Notes: generated from the sequence alone by a model not told the origin. Positions 19,530 through 29,902 are shown, counted from the stretch's first letter. The stretch is 64,000 nucleotides of DNA from Alteromonas sp. KUL106 (GCF_009811415.1 NZ_BLIG01000037.1:1-64000); one strand, 5' to 3'. Numbers and translations are program-made.

Positions 19530-21440
19530 CTATAGCTTGAAACGACTCACTTCATCGGAAAGCTCTTTAGCTAATTCATCAAGCTTGTCGCTCACATTGA
19601 CCAAAATTTGTGTGGCGTTAAGCGTTTCTTCACTTGAGGCACTGATGTCGTTAATATTTCGGCTGATATCTTCAACCACAGTGGCTTGCTCTTCTGTTGC
19701 GGTGGCCACCTGGGTGTTCACATCATTAATATGTGCAATTTCTTCAGCGATATTTTGCAGAAGCGTATCAATTTCGGTTGTGGCACTCACTACGTCAGTA
19801 GTGCGTGTTCGGCTAGACTCCATTTGTGAAACCGCTGACTTGGAGTCCTGTTGAAATTTATCAATTTTCACCTGAATTTCATCTGTCGCTTGAGCAGCAC
19901 GCTGTGCAAGAGTTCGAACCTCATCAGCAACCACAGAAAAGCCTCTGCCGTGATCGCCTGCTCGCGCTGCCTCAATGGCGGCATTAAGTGCTAACAAGTT
20001 AGTTTGCTCTGATATCCCTCGAATAGTATCCAAGATGCCGCCTATGGCCGATGTGTGCTCATCAAGTGACTGAATAACGCTAGAGACATCTTGTATTTGC
20101 TCCGAGAGCCCTTGTATTGCATGTACGGCTCGTTGAGTAATCTCTCTTCCTTGTGCAGAATTGGTAGTTGCAAGATTAGCATTTTGCGCAGCAAGCGTTG
20201 CGGATTGAGCAACCTCGTTAACGGTGCTGCCCATTTCGGTTAAAGCCGCTGCTGCCTGTAGCGTCTGATCCCGCTGGCTTTTCGTTGAACTTTCAGTTTG
20301 ATGAGACTGCATTGCCAAGTCTTGCGCAGACGTTTTAAGCGCATGGCTGGTTTTCGCGACTTGGGAAATAGTGCCGTGAAGATGGTCGATAAAGTTGTTA
20401 AAACCTTCCACCAAACGCGCAATTTCTTTCTGTTCTGGTGTGGGAATTCGAGAGCGCAAGTCTCCTTGTCCCTGTCCAAGTTGCTGAAAGACGTCGGCTA
20501 GCGATTCAAGAGGTTTAGTTAACGAGCCTGCTAACCAGATCCCGATAAGCGCAAATGCCCCTGCAATCGCTAGCGCCCATATTATGATTTGTCGACTGCC
20601 AGCATTTAATGAAGCATAAAGTTCATGTTCGGGCACCTGAGCTACAACATACCAGCCCGCTTTTTCAACGTAGGTACTTGCAAATAGCTGGGTATTACCC
20701 GCGGAGTCGCTGGTGGCCATAGCAAAGCCTTGGCGGTTAAGGAGCTTGCTAGAAGTATTTGAATCGCTGATTGAAGTAAGCTTGGCTTTACCGAGTAATT
20801 CCGTATTTGGATGGGCGATGATGGTGCCGCTGCCATCGACTAAAAACACAAAACCGGTTTGTGCAATTTTTACGGCATTGATGATTCCGAGCAACTCATC
20901 AACGGATTTGGCAACGCCTGACATCCCTCTACCGTTAACTTGCTGATAGTTGGCAAACAGGCGATAGCCTTGCCCTGGCTCATTATACAGGCTTAAAGAA
21001 ATAGGTTCTCCGCTGTCTTTATAAGCAAAAAACCAACCGTCAAATTCATCGTTTTTAAGAACGCGTAGAAATCCTTCTTGATTCCAGTATTTGTACGTTG
21101 TTCTATCGACAAACGAGGCCACGGTTAAATCGTTAAATTCGACGATGTTATTCAAATAGCCGAGAAGACGACGCTCACCGGCGCTGTCTGCGCCAGCCTC
21201 AGACCATTCAAGGATGTCTGGGTTTGAAGCGATACTGTGGGCAACGGTTAGCATCACACTCGCCTCTCTGTCCACACGATTGCCAACTTGTTTGAGAAGA
21301 GAAGGAAGCTGTAATTCTTCCATGCTTTCCTTCACAAGGTCGCGGGCAATCCACTGACTAATTGAACCGACCAGCACTGCAGCTGCAAGCACCGCAACGA
21401 TGAGAGAAATAATAAGTTTTTGTTTTATACTGAAAGTCAT
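19530..21440 (-). CDS. methyl-accepting chemotaxis protein with periplasmic Cache-type sensor
   Basis: A 636-aa chemoreceptor. TM1 is at ~9-30, a periplasmic double-Cache-like sensor at ~33-270, TM2 at ~282-305, HAMP at ~306-358, and the signalling domain fills the remainder. The receptor hairpin tip is clear: [20 protein letters not shown] followed by [18 protein letters not shown]. It senses small molecules in the periplasm and controls CheA through CheW. The ligand cannot be read from sequence, though dCache domains often bind amino acids or organic acids. No CheRB-type C-terminal pentapeptide is present. A near-consensus sigma-28 promoter lies 148 bp upstream. Confidence 0.93.
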   Translation of the reverse strand: MTFSIKQKLIISLIVAVLAAAVLVGSISQWIARDLVKESMEELQLPSLLKQVGNRVDREASVMLTVAHSIASNPDILEWSEAGADSAGERRLLGYLNNIVEFNDLTVASFVDRTTYKYWNQEGFLRVLKNDEFDGWFFAYKDSGEPISLSLYNEPGQGYRLFANYQQVNGRGMSGVAKSVDELLGIINAVKIAQTGFVFLVDGSGTIIAHPNTELLGKAKLTSISDSNTSSKLLNRQGFAMATSDSAGNTQLFASTYVEKAGWYVVAQVPEHELYASLNAGSRQIIIWALAIAGAFALIGIWLAGSLTKPLESLADVFQQLGQGQGDLRSRIPTPEQKEIARLVEGFNNFIDHLHGTISQVAKTSHALKTSAQDLAMQSHQTESSTKSQRDQTLQAAAALTEMGSTVNEVAQSATLAAQNANLATTNSAQGREITQRAVHAIQGLSEQIQDVSSVIQSLDEHTSAIGGILDTIRGISEQTNLLALNAAIEAARAGDHGRGFSVVADEVRTLAQRAAQATDEIQVKIDKFQQDSKSAVSQMESSRTRTTDVVSATTEIDTLLQNIAEEIAHINDVNTQVATATEEQATVVEDISRNINDISASSEETLNATQILVNVSDKLDELAKELSDEVSRFKL

Positions 21441-21587
21441 AGCTTTCGACCACGTAAGTTAATGCTGAAATTACGAATGAAGATGACGTGGCATTGCAGG
21501 CACAGCGACGTCTAGTACCCGTCGTCACAACGACGTAGTACAGCGATGTAAATTTGGCGCTATTTTTATTATTGTCACGCGCACACG

Positions 21588-21614
21588 TTATCGGCGCTTT
21601 ATTAGTAAAGTTTA
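21588..21614 (-). promoter_or_regulatory. sigma-28 (FliA) promoter of the chemoreceptor gene
   Basis: Read on the minus strand, TAAACTTT is followed after 11 bp by GCCGATAA. The consensus is TAAAGTTT-N11-GCCGATAA, so 15 of 16 positions match with exact spacing. This places the receptor in the flagellar/chemotaxis regulon and predicts a leader of about 140 nt. Confidence 0.85.
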
Positions 21615-21708
21615 TACTTTTTAAGACCAATAAACCCGGTAAGATTGTGAATGACAACGGACCAAAAGGTCAATGAAAAGATGAGTGCTCTCGCATTCAG
21701 GGCAAAAA

Positions 21709-21877
21709 ATACTAATCCGCATAGATAATTGCCAGACTTTCCCGTAGGGCGAGTTTAAAATGTCCGTACTCTTTGTTGTGTCACCTTGAGGTAGAACCAC
21801 TATACCTTCGGTAACACGCCGCGATTGCGCACATTTTAAGTCTCGCTGAGTGGGTAATTATCTATGCGGACTGGTAT
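21709..21877 (+). repeat. complete MITE-like inverted-repeat element, copy 2
   Basis: 169 bp bounded by inverted arms of 22 bp. The left arm is ATACTAATCCGCATAGATAA and the right ends ATCTATGCGGACTGGTAT. The interior, including ACTCTTTGTTGTGTCACCTT, is the reverse complement of copy 1 at high identity. It has no ORF. Its right arm abuts the dcp terminator, so it may have inserted between that terminator and the chemoreceptor promoter. No clear target duplication is visible beyond A/T-rich flanks. Confidence 0.85.
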
Positions 21878-21918
21878 AAAAAGGCCTTCAGCTCGATGAA
21901 GAAGACTGAAGGCCGTTT
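21878..21918 (-). terminator. terminator of dcp
   Basis: On the minus strand GGCCTTCAG pairs with CTGAAGGCC and is followed by TTTTTAT, about 60 bp after the dcp stop. Confidence 0.85.
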
Positions 21919-21974
21919 GTTTGCTGCGTGTCGAACGTATTCAACTACAGCTTAAAGAATAACAGTGTTATTGC

Positions 21975-24164
21975 TTACTCTTTAGCGTCTTTCAGGATAG
22001 GAAAGCCACGGTCACGCATTAACGCGTCTACCTTAGCATCGCGACCACGGAACTTGCGGTACGCCTCGGCTGGGTCCATAGCGTTACGTACGGCGAATAG
22101 GTATTTCACTAAGCGGTCGCCCACCTCTTTGTCGTAAAAACCACCCGGGGCTTCCATAAAGGCTTCTGCTGCATCAGCAGTCAATACTTCGGCCCACATG
22201 TACCCGTAATAGGCCGCTGCATAACCCTCGCCAGAGAAAACGTGGCCAAAGTGCGGTGAGCGGTGGCGCATAACGATTTCTTCTGGCATGTCGAGCTTCT
22301 TCAGCTCTTCACGCTCAAAGGTGTCAGGGTCAATCTTGCTAGGGTCGGTAGTATGATACTTCAGGTCCATAATGGCAGAAGCCATGTATTCAGTGGTTTT
22401 GAAACCTTCGTTGAAGGTTGAGGCCTTTTTAATCTTCTCAACCAATTCAGCAGGAATTGGCTCGCCTGTTTCATGGTGTACTAGGTAGTTGTTAATAACC
22501 TCATCTGTGGTTAACCAACGTTCCAGTAACTGAGATTGGAATTCAGTGTAATCGCGCACGCCAGAATGCGAAGACGGGTATTTTACGTCAGATGCTAAGA
22601 AGTGAAGTGCATGACCAAATTCATGGAAGTAGGTTTCTGCGTCATCCCAAGAAATAAGCGTTGCTTCGCCTTCTGCGCCTTTAACAAAGTTTGAATTATT
22701 AGAAGACAACACGGTTTTCTTGCCATCAAATGTTGTGTAAGAGCGGTACGTAGTTGCCCAAGCGCCAGAGCGCTTACCTTGACGTGAGAATGGGTCAAGA
22801 TACCAAAGACCAATGTGTTCACCGCTGTCTTTATCAGTCACTTCCCATACTTTCACGTCTTCGTGGAAAACAGGTACTTTGCCTTCTTCAACAGGGGTAA
22901 AGTTGAAGTTGAACAAGCGACCAGCAACATAAAACATGGCTTCACGTAGCTTATCAAGTTGAAGATATTGTTTAACTTCGTTCGAGTCTAAATCGTATTT
23001 GGCCTGACGTACTTTTTCTGCATAGAAGCGATAATCCCAAGGCTCAATCGTAATGTTTGCACCTTCTTCATCGGCAATGGCCTGCATGTCAGCCACTTCT
23101 TCTTCAACGCGAGCAATAGCGGCCGGCCATACTTTCATCATCAGATCCATGGCGTTTTCTGGGTTTTTCGCCATACGGTCTTCTAGACGCCACTGGGCAT
23201 AGTTTTCATAGCCCAGTAGTTCAACTCGCTCGTCACGCAAAGTAAGAATTCGTTTGATGATGTCGTTGTTGTCAAACTCGTCCGCATTGTCGCCACGATT
23301 GTAATACGTGCGCCATACTTTTTCACGAAGCTCTCTGTTTGTAGAATAGGTAAGGAATGGGTCCATTGAAGAGCGGGTGTTAGTGATGGCGTATTTACCC
23401 TCTTCACCGCGAGATTCGGCTGCCGCTTTCGCTGCTTTTACAAATGATGCAGGTAGGCCGTCTAGCTGATCTTCCGTAATGTAGGTTACATAGTTTTCTT
23501 CATCAGCAAGGACGTTATTAGAAAACTTAGTATGCAGTGTGGCAAGTTCCTCGTTTATTTCTGCGTAACGTTTCTTCGCTTCGCTATCTAGGGTCGCGCC
23601 ATTTCGAGCAAAGCTATTATAGGTCATCCACGTGATGCGCTGCTCTTCTGGTGTTAATGACTTAAGTTCCTCAGACTCATAAACGGTTTTTACTCTTTCA
23701 AAAAGCTTTTCATTTTGCGTAATTTGAGTGAAGAAAGCCGATAGCTTTGGCGACATTTCGGCCTGAATTTCACGGAACTCAGGGCTAGATTTGTTTGAGC
23801 TCCAAATGCCGTAATAGGTAAATACGCGACCAAGCTCTGCACCAGCTCGCTCCATTTCAACAATGACGTTTTCAAACGTTGGCGGCGTTTCGTTGTTCGC
23901 GATGGCTTCGATCTCTTTAAGATTCAATTCCATGGCTTTTTCTAGCGCAGGCTTTAAATCTTCCAAACTCATCTTATCGAAAGCAGATACGCCGCCGTAC
24001 GGGCCTTTAAACTCTTGAAGTAGCACGTTATCAAACTGTGCTTGTTGAGATGTCGCTGTCTTTTGTACATCTGTGCTGGTGGTTTCAGGTGCTTTTTGTT
24101 CTGAACATGCACCTAATGCAACTACAACCGCCATAGCGGTGAGCGATGATTTAAATTTACCCAT
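21975..24164 (-). CDS. dcp: M3-family peptidyl-dipeptidase, lipoprotein form
   Basis: A 729-aa zinc metallopeptidase of family M3. The N-terminus is a lipoprotein signal with VVALGACSEQ and the modified cysteine near position 20, so it is anchored in the cell envelope. The active site is TYFHEFGHALHFL (HExxH), with the third zinc ligand expected in the downstream glutamate-containing helix. Dcp removes dipeptides from peptide C-termini. Oligopeptidase A is a close cytoplasmic relative, but the lipobox and overall layout favour Dcp. The gene stands alone. Confidence 0.92.
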   Translation of the reverse strand: MGKFKSSLTAMAVVVALGACSEQKAPETTSTDVQKTATSQQAQFDNVLLQEFKGPYGGVSAFDKMSLEDLKPALEKAMELNLKEIEAIANNETPPTFENVIVEMERAGAELGRVFTYYGIWSSNKSSPEFREIQAEMSPKLSAFFTQITQNEKLFERVKTVYESEELKSLTPEEQRITWMTYNSFARNGATLDSEAKKRYAEINEELATLHTKFSNNVLADEENYVTYITEDQLDGLPASFVKAAKAAAESRGEEGKYAITNTRSSMDPFLTYSTNRELREKVWRTYYNRGDNADEFDNNDIIKRILTLRDERVELLGYENYAQWRLEDRMAKNPENAMDLMMKVWPAAIARVEEEVADMQAIADEEGANITIEPWDYRFYAEKVRQAKYDLDSNEVKQYLQLDKLREAMFYVAGRLFNFNFTPVEEGKVPVFHEDVKVWEVTDKDSGEHIGLWYLDPFSRQGKRSGAWATTYRSYTTFDGKKTVLSSNNSNFVKGAEGEATLISWDDAETYFHEFGHALHFLASDVKYPSSHSGVRDYTEFQSQLLERWLTTDEVINNYLVHHETGEPIPAELVEKIKKASTFNEGFKTTEYMASAIMDLKYHTTDPSKIDPDTFEREELKKLDMPEEIVMRHRSPHFGHVFSGEGYAAAYYGYMWAEVLTADAAEAFMEAPGGFYDKEVGDRLVKYLFAVRNAMDPAEAYRKFRGRDAKVDALMRDRGFPILKDAKE

Positions 24165-24416
24165 GAATTTTCCTGTCTATTTTTATCTTTACGTTTTTTG
24201 ACAAAACCATCTTAAGATAATGTAAAAATAAGTTAAATGCTCTTTAACGTAATTCCCTGCACTACAACGGTTTGAAGAGAAATCGTGCTGATATGTAGTT
24301 CATCGAAATTGTTCAAATTTTGATTGGCTTTATAGGGGTTCGAAATTACACTGCGCGCGTTCTTTACTACTGCATTCTGCAGTTTGAAATTCACCTGTTT
24401 TGTTGCTGTGTTCATT

Positions 24417-24935
24417 ATGTTTGAAATTCTCCTTCACGCGTTTCCTGTCGGCTTCGCGTTGGCCTCTTTTTGGTCTAATACTGAACGTAAATTACTTTTG
24501 CTGAATTTGGGATTGTGTATCGCAATCGGCTCGCTTCTTGTTTTCGAGCAAGCGTGGGGTGGGGCTATTGTCATCACAGTAGCTGGAATCAGTACGAGCT
24601 ATCGTCTGATAAAGCAAAGGCTGCTGTCTCCCATCGCCACCTACATCACATTATTCACCATGATGTGTATTGTGCTGACGGTGAACAATCTAACCGGTAA
24701 AACGTCACTCATTGAGGCTATGCCTGTGTTAACGTTCATGGCGTACCGCTTTGGTGAACTCCACTGTAAAGAAGCGGGTTTGAGGGTGTGCATGATTATT
24801 GGCTCAATCAACTTCACCGCGTACGGCATAATTACTCAAACCTGGGGGTTAGCCATTACCGAAGCGCTATTTGCAGCTTCGAACCTGTGGTATTACATGA
24901 AGCTTAGACGAGCCATGCGTACCAGCCCTGTTTGA
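24417..24935 (+). CDS. YgjV-family inner membrane protein
   Basis: A 172-aa protein with about six hydrophobic segments. Residues such as TERKLLLLNLGLCIAIGS, TVAGISTSYRLIKQR and the C-terminal half fit the YgjV (Imp-YgjV) family of small inner membrane proteins of unknown role. The frame is open upstream to a TTG at 24384, but neither start has a good ribosome site. I prefer the ATG at 24417 because it gives a normal first membrane segment. Confidence 0.7.
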   Translation: MFEILLHAFPVGFALASFWSNTERKLLLLNLGLCIAIGSLLVFEQAWGGAIVITVAGISTSYRLIKQRLLSPIATYITLFTMMCIVLTVNNLTGKTSLIEAMPVLTFMAYRFGELHCKEAGLRVCMIIGSINFTAYGIITQTWGLAITEALFAASNLWYYMKLRRAMRTSPV

Positions 24936-24998
24936 AGCATAAAATAATTCATATAAGTCTTTAAGCTCTATCAACCAAATGCTAAGAAGGTGGACGTA

Positions 24999-25358
24999 AT
25001 GACGCCATTGCTTGTATTGAAACTAGCGGCTACCCTCGGCAGCGTAGGGCTATGTATTGGCTTTTTTTCTTATCTAAGAAGCAGGCACTTCGGTGATAGA
25101 TATCCCATTGAAAAGTTGATAGAAAAAGAGGGTGATTTTGTGGTGTTTCACTTTTTACAGGGACTTGATCGCCAGCCCCTCAGAGTTAACGCCAAAACTA
25201 TCTATGCGCTTAATTTTTCTCACCATTATCTTGGAGTTATCTTGGAAAGCGGCAACGGGTTTGACTTTCACTATCCTCATAAGGAAGCCGTAATAAAAGC
25301 GAGACTTCAAGAGGTGCTTGGTGATGATGGGTTTAACAACGTAAAAAAAAATGTCTAA
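24999..25358 (+). CDS. small membrane-anchored protein of unknown function
   Basis: A 119-aa protein I do not recognise. The ATG at 24999 has an excellent AAGAAGG site 8 bp upstream, while an in-frame GTG at 24990 overlaps that site, so I choose the ATG. One N-terminal membrane helix (~3-24, VLKLAATLGSVGLCIGFF) precedes a short soluble domain with KEGDFVVFHFLQGLDRQPL and FDFHYPHKEAV. It follows the ygjV-like gene by 63 bp and may share its transcript. A terminator follows. Confidence 0.75.
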   Translation: MTPLLVLKLAATLGSVGLCIGFFSYLRSRHFGDRYPIEKLIEKEGDFVVFHFLQGLDRQPLRVNAKTIYALNFSHHYLGVILESGNGFDFHYPHKEAVIKARLQEVLGDDGFNNVKKNV

Positions 25359-25397
25359 ATAAAACGAAAAAAGTGTAGAGCGAAAACAGTGTAAAGA

Positions 25398-25437
25398 GAA
25401 GCCCGAAAGTAACGTTTACTGCCGGGCTTTTTTAGTT
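25398..25437 (+). terminator. terminator after the small membrane protein gene
   Basis: AAGCCCG pairs with CGGGCTT, with an inner AGTAA/TTACT stem, followed by a T-run. It lies between the plus-strand pair and convergent purU and may work both ways. Confidence 0.88.
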
Positions 25438-25453
25438 TTATCAGTGTAAAGAC

Positions 25454-26308
25454 TTACGCAAACACCACGGTTTTATTTCTGTGAATAATCACGCGGTCTT
25501 CTAAATGGTAGCGTACACCGTGAGCCAGTGCCGTTACCTCACAGTCTTTACCTTTGCGTACCATGTCTGCTGCACTGTCGCTGTGACTAATACGCTTTAC
25601 GCTTTGCTCAATGATCGGACCTTCATCTAAGTCTTTAGTGACGTAATGACAAGTTGCGCCGATTAATTTTACGCCGCGATCATAGGCTTGCTGATAAGGC
25701 TTGGCACCGGCAAAGCTAGGTAAGAAGCTGTGGTGAATGTTAATGGCCTTACCTTGCAAATCTTGGCATAACGTATCAGGCAAAATCTGCATAAAGCGGG
25801 CAAGCACGGTCAAATCAATATTGTATTCTTGAAGTAAGGTGGCGATTTGCGCAAATGCCGCCTCTTTACCTAGTGCTTTAAAGTCGACCCAATGAAAAGG
25901 CACTTTGTACCAGTCTGCAAACTGTTTCATTTGCGGGTGGTTGGCAATAATGACCGGAATGTCACAGTGTAGTTCGCCTGTATGCCAGCGATGAAGCAAG
26001 TCAACTAAACAGTGAGACTCAAGGCTAGCTAACAGCGCAACGCGCTGCTTTTTATTCGAATCACTCAGTTTCCAATTCATTTGATATTCATTGGCAAGAG
26101 GAGTGAATTCTTCCACAAAGCTTCTGTGGTCTAGCTTGAGCGAGTCGGTGCTTATTTCATGGCGCATAAAAAAGCGACCGGTTGATAGGTCAGTGTGATG
26201 GTTCGCCTCGACGATCGTGGCATTATGGTCCGCAAGAAATTGCGAAACGCTGGCAACTAGCCCAATTTGGTCAGGGCAATCTATAACTAATCTAAATGTT
26301 TGTTGCAT
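25454..26308 (-). CDS. purU: formyltetrahydrofolate deformylase
   Basis: A 284-aa PurU. An N-terminal ACT domain (~5-85, FRLVIDCPDQIGLVASVSQFL) precedes a formyltransferase-fold hydrolase. The catalytic region NIHHSFLPSFAGAKPY and the downstream aspartate in HYVTKDLDEGPIIEQ match the family. It hydrolyses 10-formyl-THF to formate and THF, balancing one-carbon pools and feeding PurT. The ACT domain normally senses glycine and methionine. It lies downstream of thpR on the same strand with a 133-bp gap. Confidence 0.95.
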   Translation of the reverse strand: MQQTFRLVIDCPDQIGLVASVSQFLADHNATIVEANHHTDLSTGRFFMRHEISTDSLKLDHRSFVEEFTPLANEYQMNWKLSDSNKKQRVALLASLESHCLVDLLHRWHTGELHCDIPVIIANHPQMKQFADWYKVPFHWVDFKALGKEAAFAQIATLLQEYNIDLTVLARFMQILPDTLCQDLQGKAINIHHSFLPSFAGAKPYQQAYDRGVKLIGATCHYVTKDLDEGPIIEQSVKRISHSDSAADMVRKGKDCEVTALAHGVRYHLEDRVIIHRNKTVVFA

Positions 26309-26441
26309 GAAGGCAGCATGAATTAAAAAACAGGCTCTCTTTTTACCCGTGACGTTCTGCGTTGTAAAGGTGATAGGCTATTTAAACCCAGCTTAAATTG
26401 CTATAACTCATAATCACTATTGATAACGTCGTCGTTTGTGT

Positions 26442-27086
26442 TTACTCATCGGTTATTCCTCTGCGCAATTTCTCTCTGATAGACATATCGTGTTTTAACG
26501 CCCATGACTGCCGAATTGGATAGCATACGCCCTGTGGCGAAGATACCGATTCGAATAAGTGAAACGCAGAGATATGCAAATCTACGTTCGGATTATAAAG
26601 AGGAAGGGGTAACGTGGATGTCGCCTTTCTAACGAGGGTAACATGCGGTTTATACTCTTTGCTCTCTACTTCAATGGATGCTTTTCGCGCCGCTTTGCGA
26701 GAGAGCTTAGCGAGCTCCATCAATGCTCTGGGTTTATCGTTCGGGGCAGCATATAAAATTTTGGGGCCATTCCATATCCCTGTTGTATCAAGCGAAAGCG
26801 AAAAGGGCTCACTCACAAGTTGATCCAACTCATAAACAAGCGCTTCGTGCTGGCGATGATTAATTTCGCCCAAAAAGCTTAACGTCAGATGAAAGTTTGC
26901 TGCAGGCACGGCATAGGGCTGCGAAGTGCCTTGATGAGTAACCGGGTGTTTGCCTGACTTTCGGGGGACCTGCACTGCGCCTCTAGCCCATTGTCTAGGC
27001 ATGACTTCAGGCAAGGCCTGCTGACGCCAGCTATCAAGAGCAAGTTTTTCTGTAGCGCTGAGATCTAATCCAATAAAACATCGCAT
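26442..27086 (-). CDS. thpR: RNA 2',3'-cyclic phosphodiesterase
   Basis: A 214-aa member of the LigT/2H phosphoesterase family. The two catalytic HxTx motifs are seen in FHLTLSFLG and YKPHVTLVRK. The family hydrolyses 2',3'-cyclic phosphates and can ligate tRNA halves in vitro. The frame extends to 27191, but the start at 27086 (MRCFIGLDLSATEK) has a GAGGG site 7 bp before it and matches the usual N-terminus. It is divergent from hrpB. Confidence 0.9.
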   Translation of the reverse strand: MRCFIGLDLSATEKLALDSWRQQALPEVMPRQWARGAVQVPRKSGKHPVTHQGTSQPYAVPAANFHLTLSFLGEINHRQHEALVYELDQLVSEPFSLSLDTTGIWNGPKILYAAPNDKPRALMELAKLSRKAARKASIEVESKEYKPHVTLVRKATSTLPLPLYNPNVDLHISAFHLFESVSSPQGVCYPIRQSWALKHDMSIREKLRRGITDE

Positions 27087-27226
27087 AGCGTTGCCCTCTA
27101 GTATGCACGTTGCGAACGTATTAAATGTCATGAGCTTATCATGTCTTAATTGTAGAGTTCTAACACACTTGATAGCACTAATCAGGTACACTAGCGCGAC
27201 GAGTTTACAACCCTTTTATACCCTTT

Positions 27227-29902
27227 ATGTTACAGACGTTTTCCCATTTACCCGCTTATGAACTTGCAGCACCGCTATGCGAGGCAATTGCAGACCATAA
27301 CGTCATCATTGGGGCGCCGCCGGGTGCGGGAAAGTCCACCGTGCTGCCTTTGTCGCTGCTACAAGGGCCGTTTGCGGGCAAAATTTTGCTTATGCAGCCT
27401 CGCCGTGTTGTTGTAAGAAGTCTTGCCGATTATCTGGCAAGGCAACTTAAGGAAAAAGTAGGTGAAACGGTTGGCTATCGTATAAAAGGTGAATCAAAAA
27501 CATCGTCTACCACACGGCTTGAGATTATTACTGAAGGGGTGCTCACCCGAATAATTCAGCAAGACCCTGAGTTAAATGGCGTGGCTGCAATCGTGTTTGA
27601 TGAATTTCATGAGCGCAGTATTCACAGTGACTTCGGTTTAGCGTTAGCGCTTGAGGTACAGGCTGGCCTGCGCGATGACCTTCGGCTAGTCGTCATGTCG
27701 GCAACGTTAGATGTAGCGCCACTTACAGCACTGCTCGGTGAATTTAGCACTTTGCCGGTAGTTAACCTCAACACGCAAGGCCGGATGTTTCCTGTTGATA
27801 TTCGTTACACACAGGATGTTCCCGCCCATGAATTAGTACAGAAAGTTGTCAACACAATTCAACAGGCGGTTAGCGAACACCAGGGTGATATTTTGGTTTT
27901 TCTGCCTGGGCGGGGAAGCATAAACGCCGTAGCACGGGATATTAGGCCACTCACTGAACGTGAGGACCTTGCCCTTCATATGCTCTTTGGAGCGCAAAGC
28001 AAATCTGCGCAGCAAGAGGCTATTACACCAGATAGTAATGGACGACGAAAAATTATTTTGTCCACCAACATTGCCGAGACAAGTTTAACTATTGATGGGG
28101 TGACAGTGGTCATTGATAGTCTTTGGGAAAACAGTGCACAGTATCATTCGTCAAGTGATATTACCGCGCTTACCCAACAGCGCATTTCGCAAGCGTCTGC
28201 GGTTCAAAGAGCAGGGCGAGCGGGGAGGGTAATGGCCGGAACCTGTTATCGCTTGTGCAGTAAAAGCAGTTTTGAGCGTTTAGCAAAACACAGTGCTGCT
28301 CAAATAGAAAAAGAAGATATAAGCAGCTTTTTACTCGACACTTTTGCGTGGGGAAGTACACCTGATACCCTTGCACTGCTAACGAGACCCACGCTCGCGC
28401 AGCAGCGCTCTGCGCTGCGAAAGCTTAGCCGCGTAAACGCTATTTCTTACAAAGAGGATGAGCGAAATAATCATAACGGTCTTCATGCTCAAATAGCCGC
28501 CGGCGCCAGTATTACTGCTTACGGTCGAGACCTCGCAAAATTACCCTGTCAGCCTCATTTGGCCCATTTGCTACTCAGAGCAAAAGCGGGGATCGATGGG
28601 CTTTGTGATGATGAGAATAATGCGTTAAGACATGCTGCAGTCTTTGTCGTTGCATTGAGTGAAAGTAATGTAAGCGCAAGTGGTTCGGCAACGGTAATGG
28701 ACACCTTGCTTCATGCTAGCGGTAACGTTCGCAGTCAATTGCTGCAACAAGCGACTCGCTATTTACGGTATGTGAATAATTCAGATACACCAATACGTCA
28801 TCCTGACGTGCATGCATTGGATGAACGGGCTCTGGGTTTGTGTATTGCGATTGCGTTTCCTATGCAGCTGGGATATCTGCGAACATCGTTGCCGTCAAAT
28901 AACGGCGGTACGAAAAAGTGGGCAAGTGGCGGCAGTATATCGAAGGCAGTTCAGCCAGCGTCAGATTTACGGGAATATAAATTGGCAAGTGGCAAAGGCG
29001 CAGAACTTTCCGTGTCAAATGGCGTGAATGTTGTCAGAGGCGATAATAGTAATGGGTCACCTTGGCTGGCAGTACTTGATGGGCAGCTTATAAAAAGTAC
29101 GGTAACAATTCGTCTCGCCCAGTCGGTACCCGAAAATTGGCTGCGTTTAGCATTTCCCGATGCGTTTAGTGAAAAACGCAGCGTGGCACTAAATAGCGAC
29201 TCGGGGCAGATGGAAGCGCGACGCATCACAGGTTTTTTTGAAATCATGCTAAGTAGTTTACCCGTATCAGGGCAAGAAAAGACGCGTGATAGTGACTTTT
29301 GGGATGAAGCATTTACTAATGGTTGGTTTACCTATCTTGAGGCTCTACCGCTTTGTGAATGGCCTCTATCGCAGTCAGACTGGCAGTGGTGGCGAAGAGT
29401 CGAATTAGCCGCAAAGCTAAATTTGCCTCAGGAGAAAGCATTTAACGAGCCAGACCCATGGCCCCCTTCGTTAAGCGACTTGGTGTATAAGGCAAGAGAC
29501 AGCTTAAAAGCATCACTTAAAGGTTGTAAAAATATTAAGTCGCTGAATCAATTACCTTGGAAGACGGCATTAAATAACGGGTTGTCTTGGCCACAACAAG
29601 ACGCGCTTGCGACACTTTTGCCTACGCACTTAACCGTCCCTTCTGGAAAAAAGTTTCCCTTGGACTATCGCGAAAATGGCGATGTTGTACTGTCTGTAAG
29701 GTTACAAGAAATGTATTCGCAGCACGCCCCTGTCACTATTGCTGCGGGTAGGATCACGGTAGTGTGTGAATTGCTGTCACCGGCGGGAAGGCCTTTGCAG
29801 ACTACCAGCGATTTAGGCATGTTTTGGCAAGGCAGTTTTAAAGAGATTCAAAAGGAAATGAAAGGTCGTTATCCGAAGCACAACTGGGATTTGCCTGAAT
29901 AA
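27227..29902 (+). CDS. hrpB: ATP-dependent helicase HrpB
   Basis: An 891-aa DEAH-box RNA helicase-like protein of the HrpB family. Motif I is GAPPGAGKSTVLPLSLL, motif II DEFHERS, motif III SATLD and motif VI QRAGRAGRV. The long C-terminal HrpB-specific region carries the family end segment AGRPLQTTSDLGMFW. In E. coli its role is poorly defined. In some bacteria HrpB is linked to mRNA processing and virulence. The length is slightly above average, owing to extra sequence at ~580-620. It is monocistronic. Confidence 0.94.
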   Translation: MLQTFSHLPAYELAAPLCEAIADHNVIIGAPPGAGKSTVLPLSLLQGPFAGKILLMQPRRVVVRSLADYLARQLKEKVGETVGYRIKGESKTSSTTRLEIITEGVLTRIIQQDPELNGVAAIVFDEFHERSIHSDFGLALALEVQAGLRDDLRLVVMSATLDVAPLTALLGEFSTLPVVNLNTQGRMFPVDIRYTQDVPAHELVQKVVNTIQQAVSEHQGDILVFLPGRGSINAVARDIRPLTEREDLALHMLFGAQSKSAQQEAITPDSNGRRKIILSTNIAETSLTIDGVTVVIDSLWENSAQYHSSSDITALTQQRISQASAVQRAGRAGRVMAGTCYRLCSKSSFERLAKHSAAQIEKEDISSFLLDTFAWGSTPDTLALLTRPTLAQQRSALRKLSRVNAISYKEDERNNHNGLHAQIAAGASITAYGRDLAKLPCQPHLAHLLLRAKAGIDGLCDDENNALRHAAVFVVALSESNVSASGSATVMDTLLHASGNVRSQLLQQATRYLRYVNNSDTPIRHPDVHALDERALGLCIAIAFPMQLGYLRTSLPSNNGGTKKWASGGSISKAVQPASDLREYKLASGKGAELSVSNGVNVVRGDNSNGSPWLAVLDGQLIKSTVTIRLAQSVPENWLRLAFPDAFSEKRSVALNSDSGQMEARRITGFFEIMLSSLPVSGQEKTRDSDFWDEAFTNGWFTYLEALPLCEWPLSQSDWQWWRRVELAAKLNLPQEKAFNEPDPWPPSLSDLVYKARDSLKASLKGCKNIKSLNQLPWKTALNNGLSWPQQDALATLLPTHLTVPSGKKFPLDYRENGDVVLSVRLQEMYSQHAPVTIAAGRITVVCELLSPAGRPLQTTSDLGMFWQGSFKEIQKEMKGRYPKHNWDLPE

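Noticed and set aside
25199..25214. CTATCTATGCGCTTAATT, resembling the repeat arm
   Set aside because: It is inside a coding gene and agrees only over the short core, so it is likely chance.
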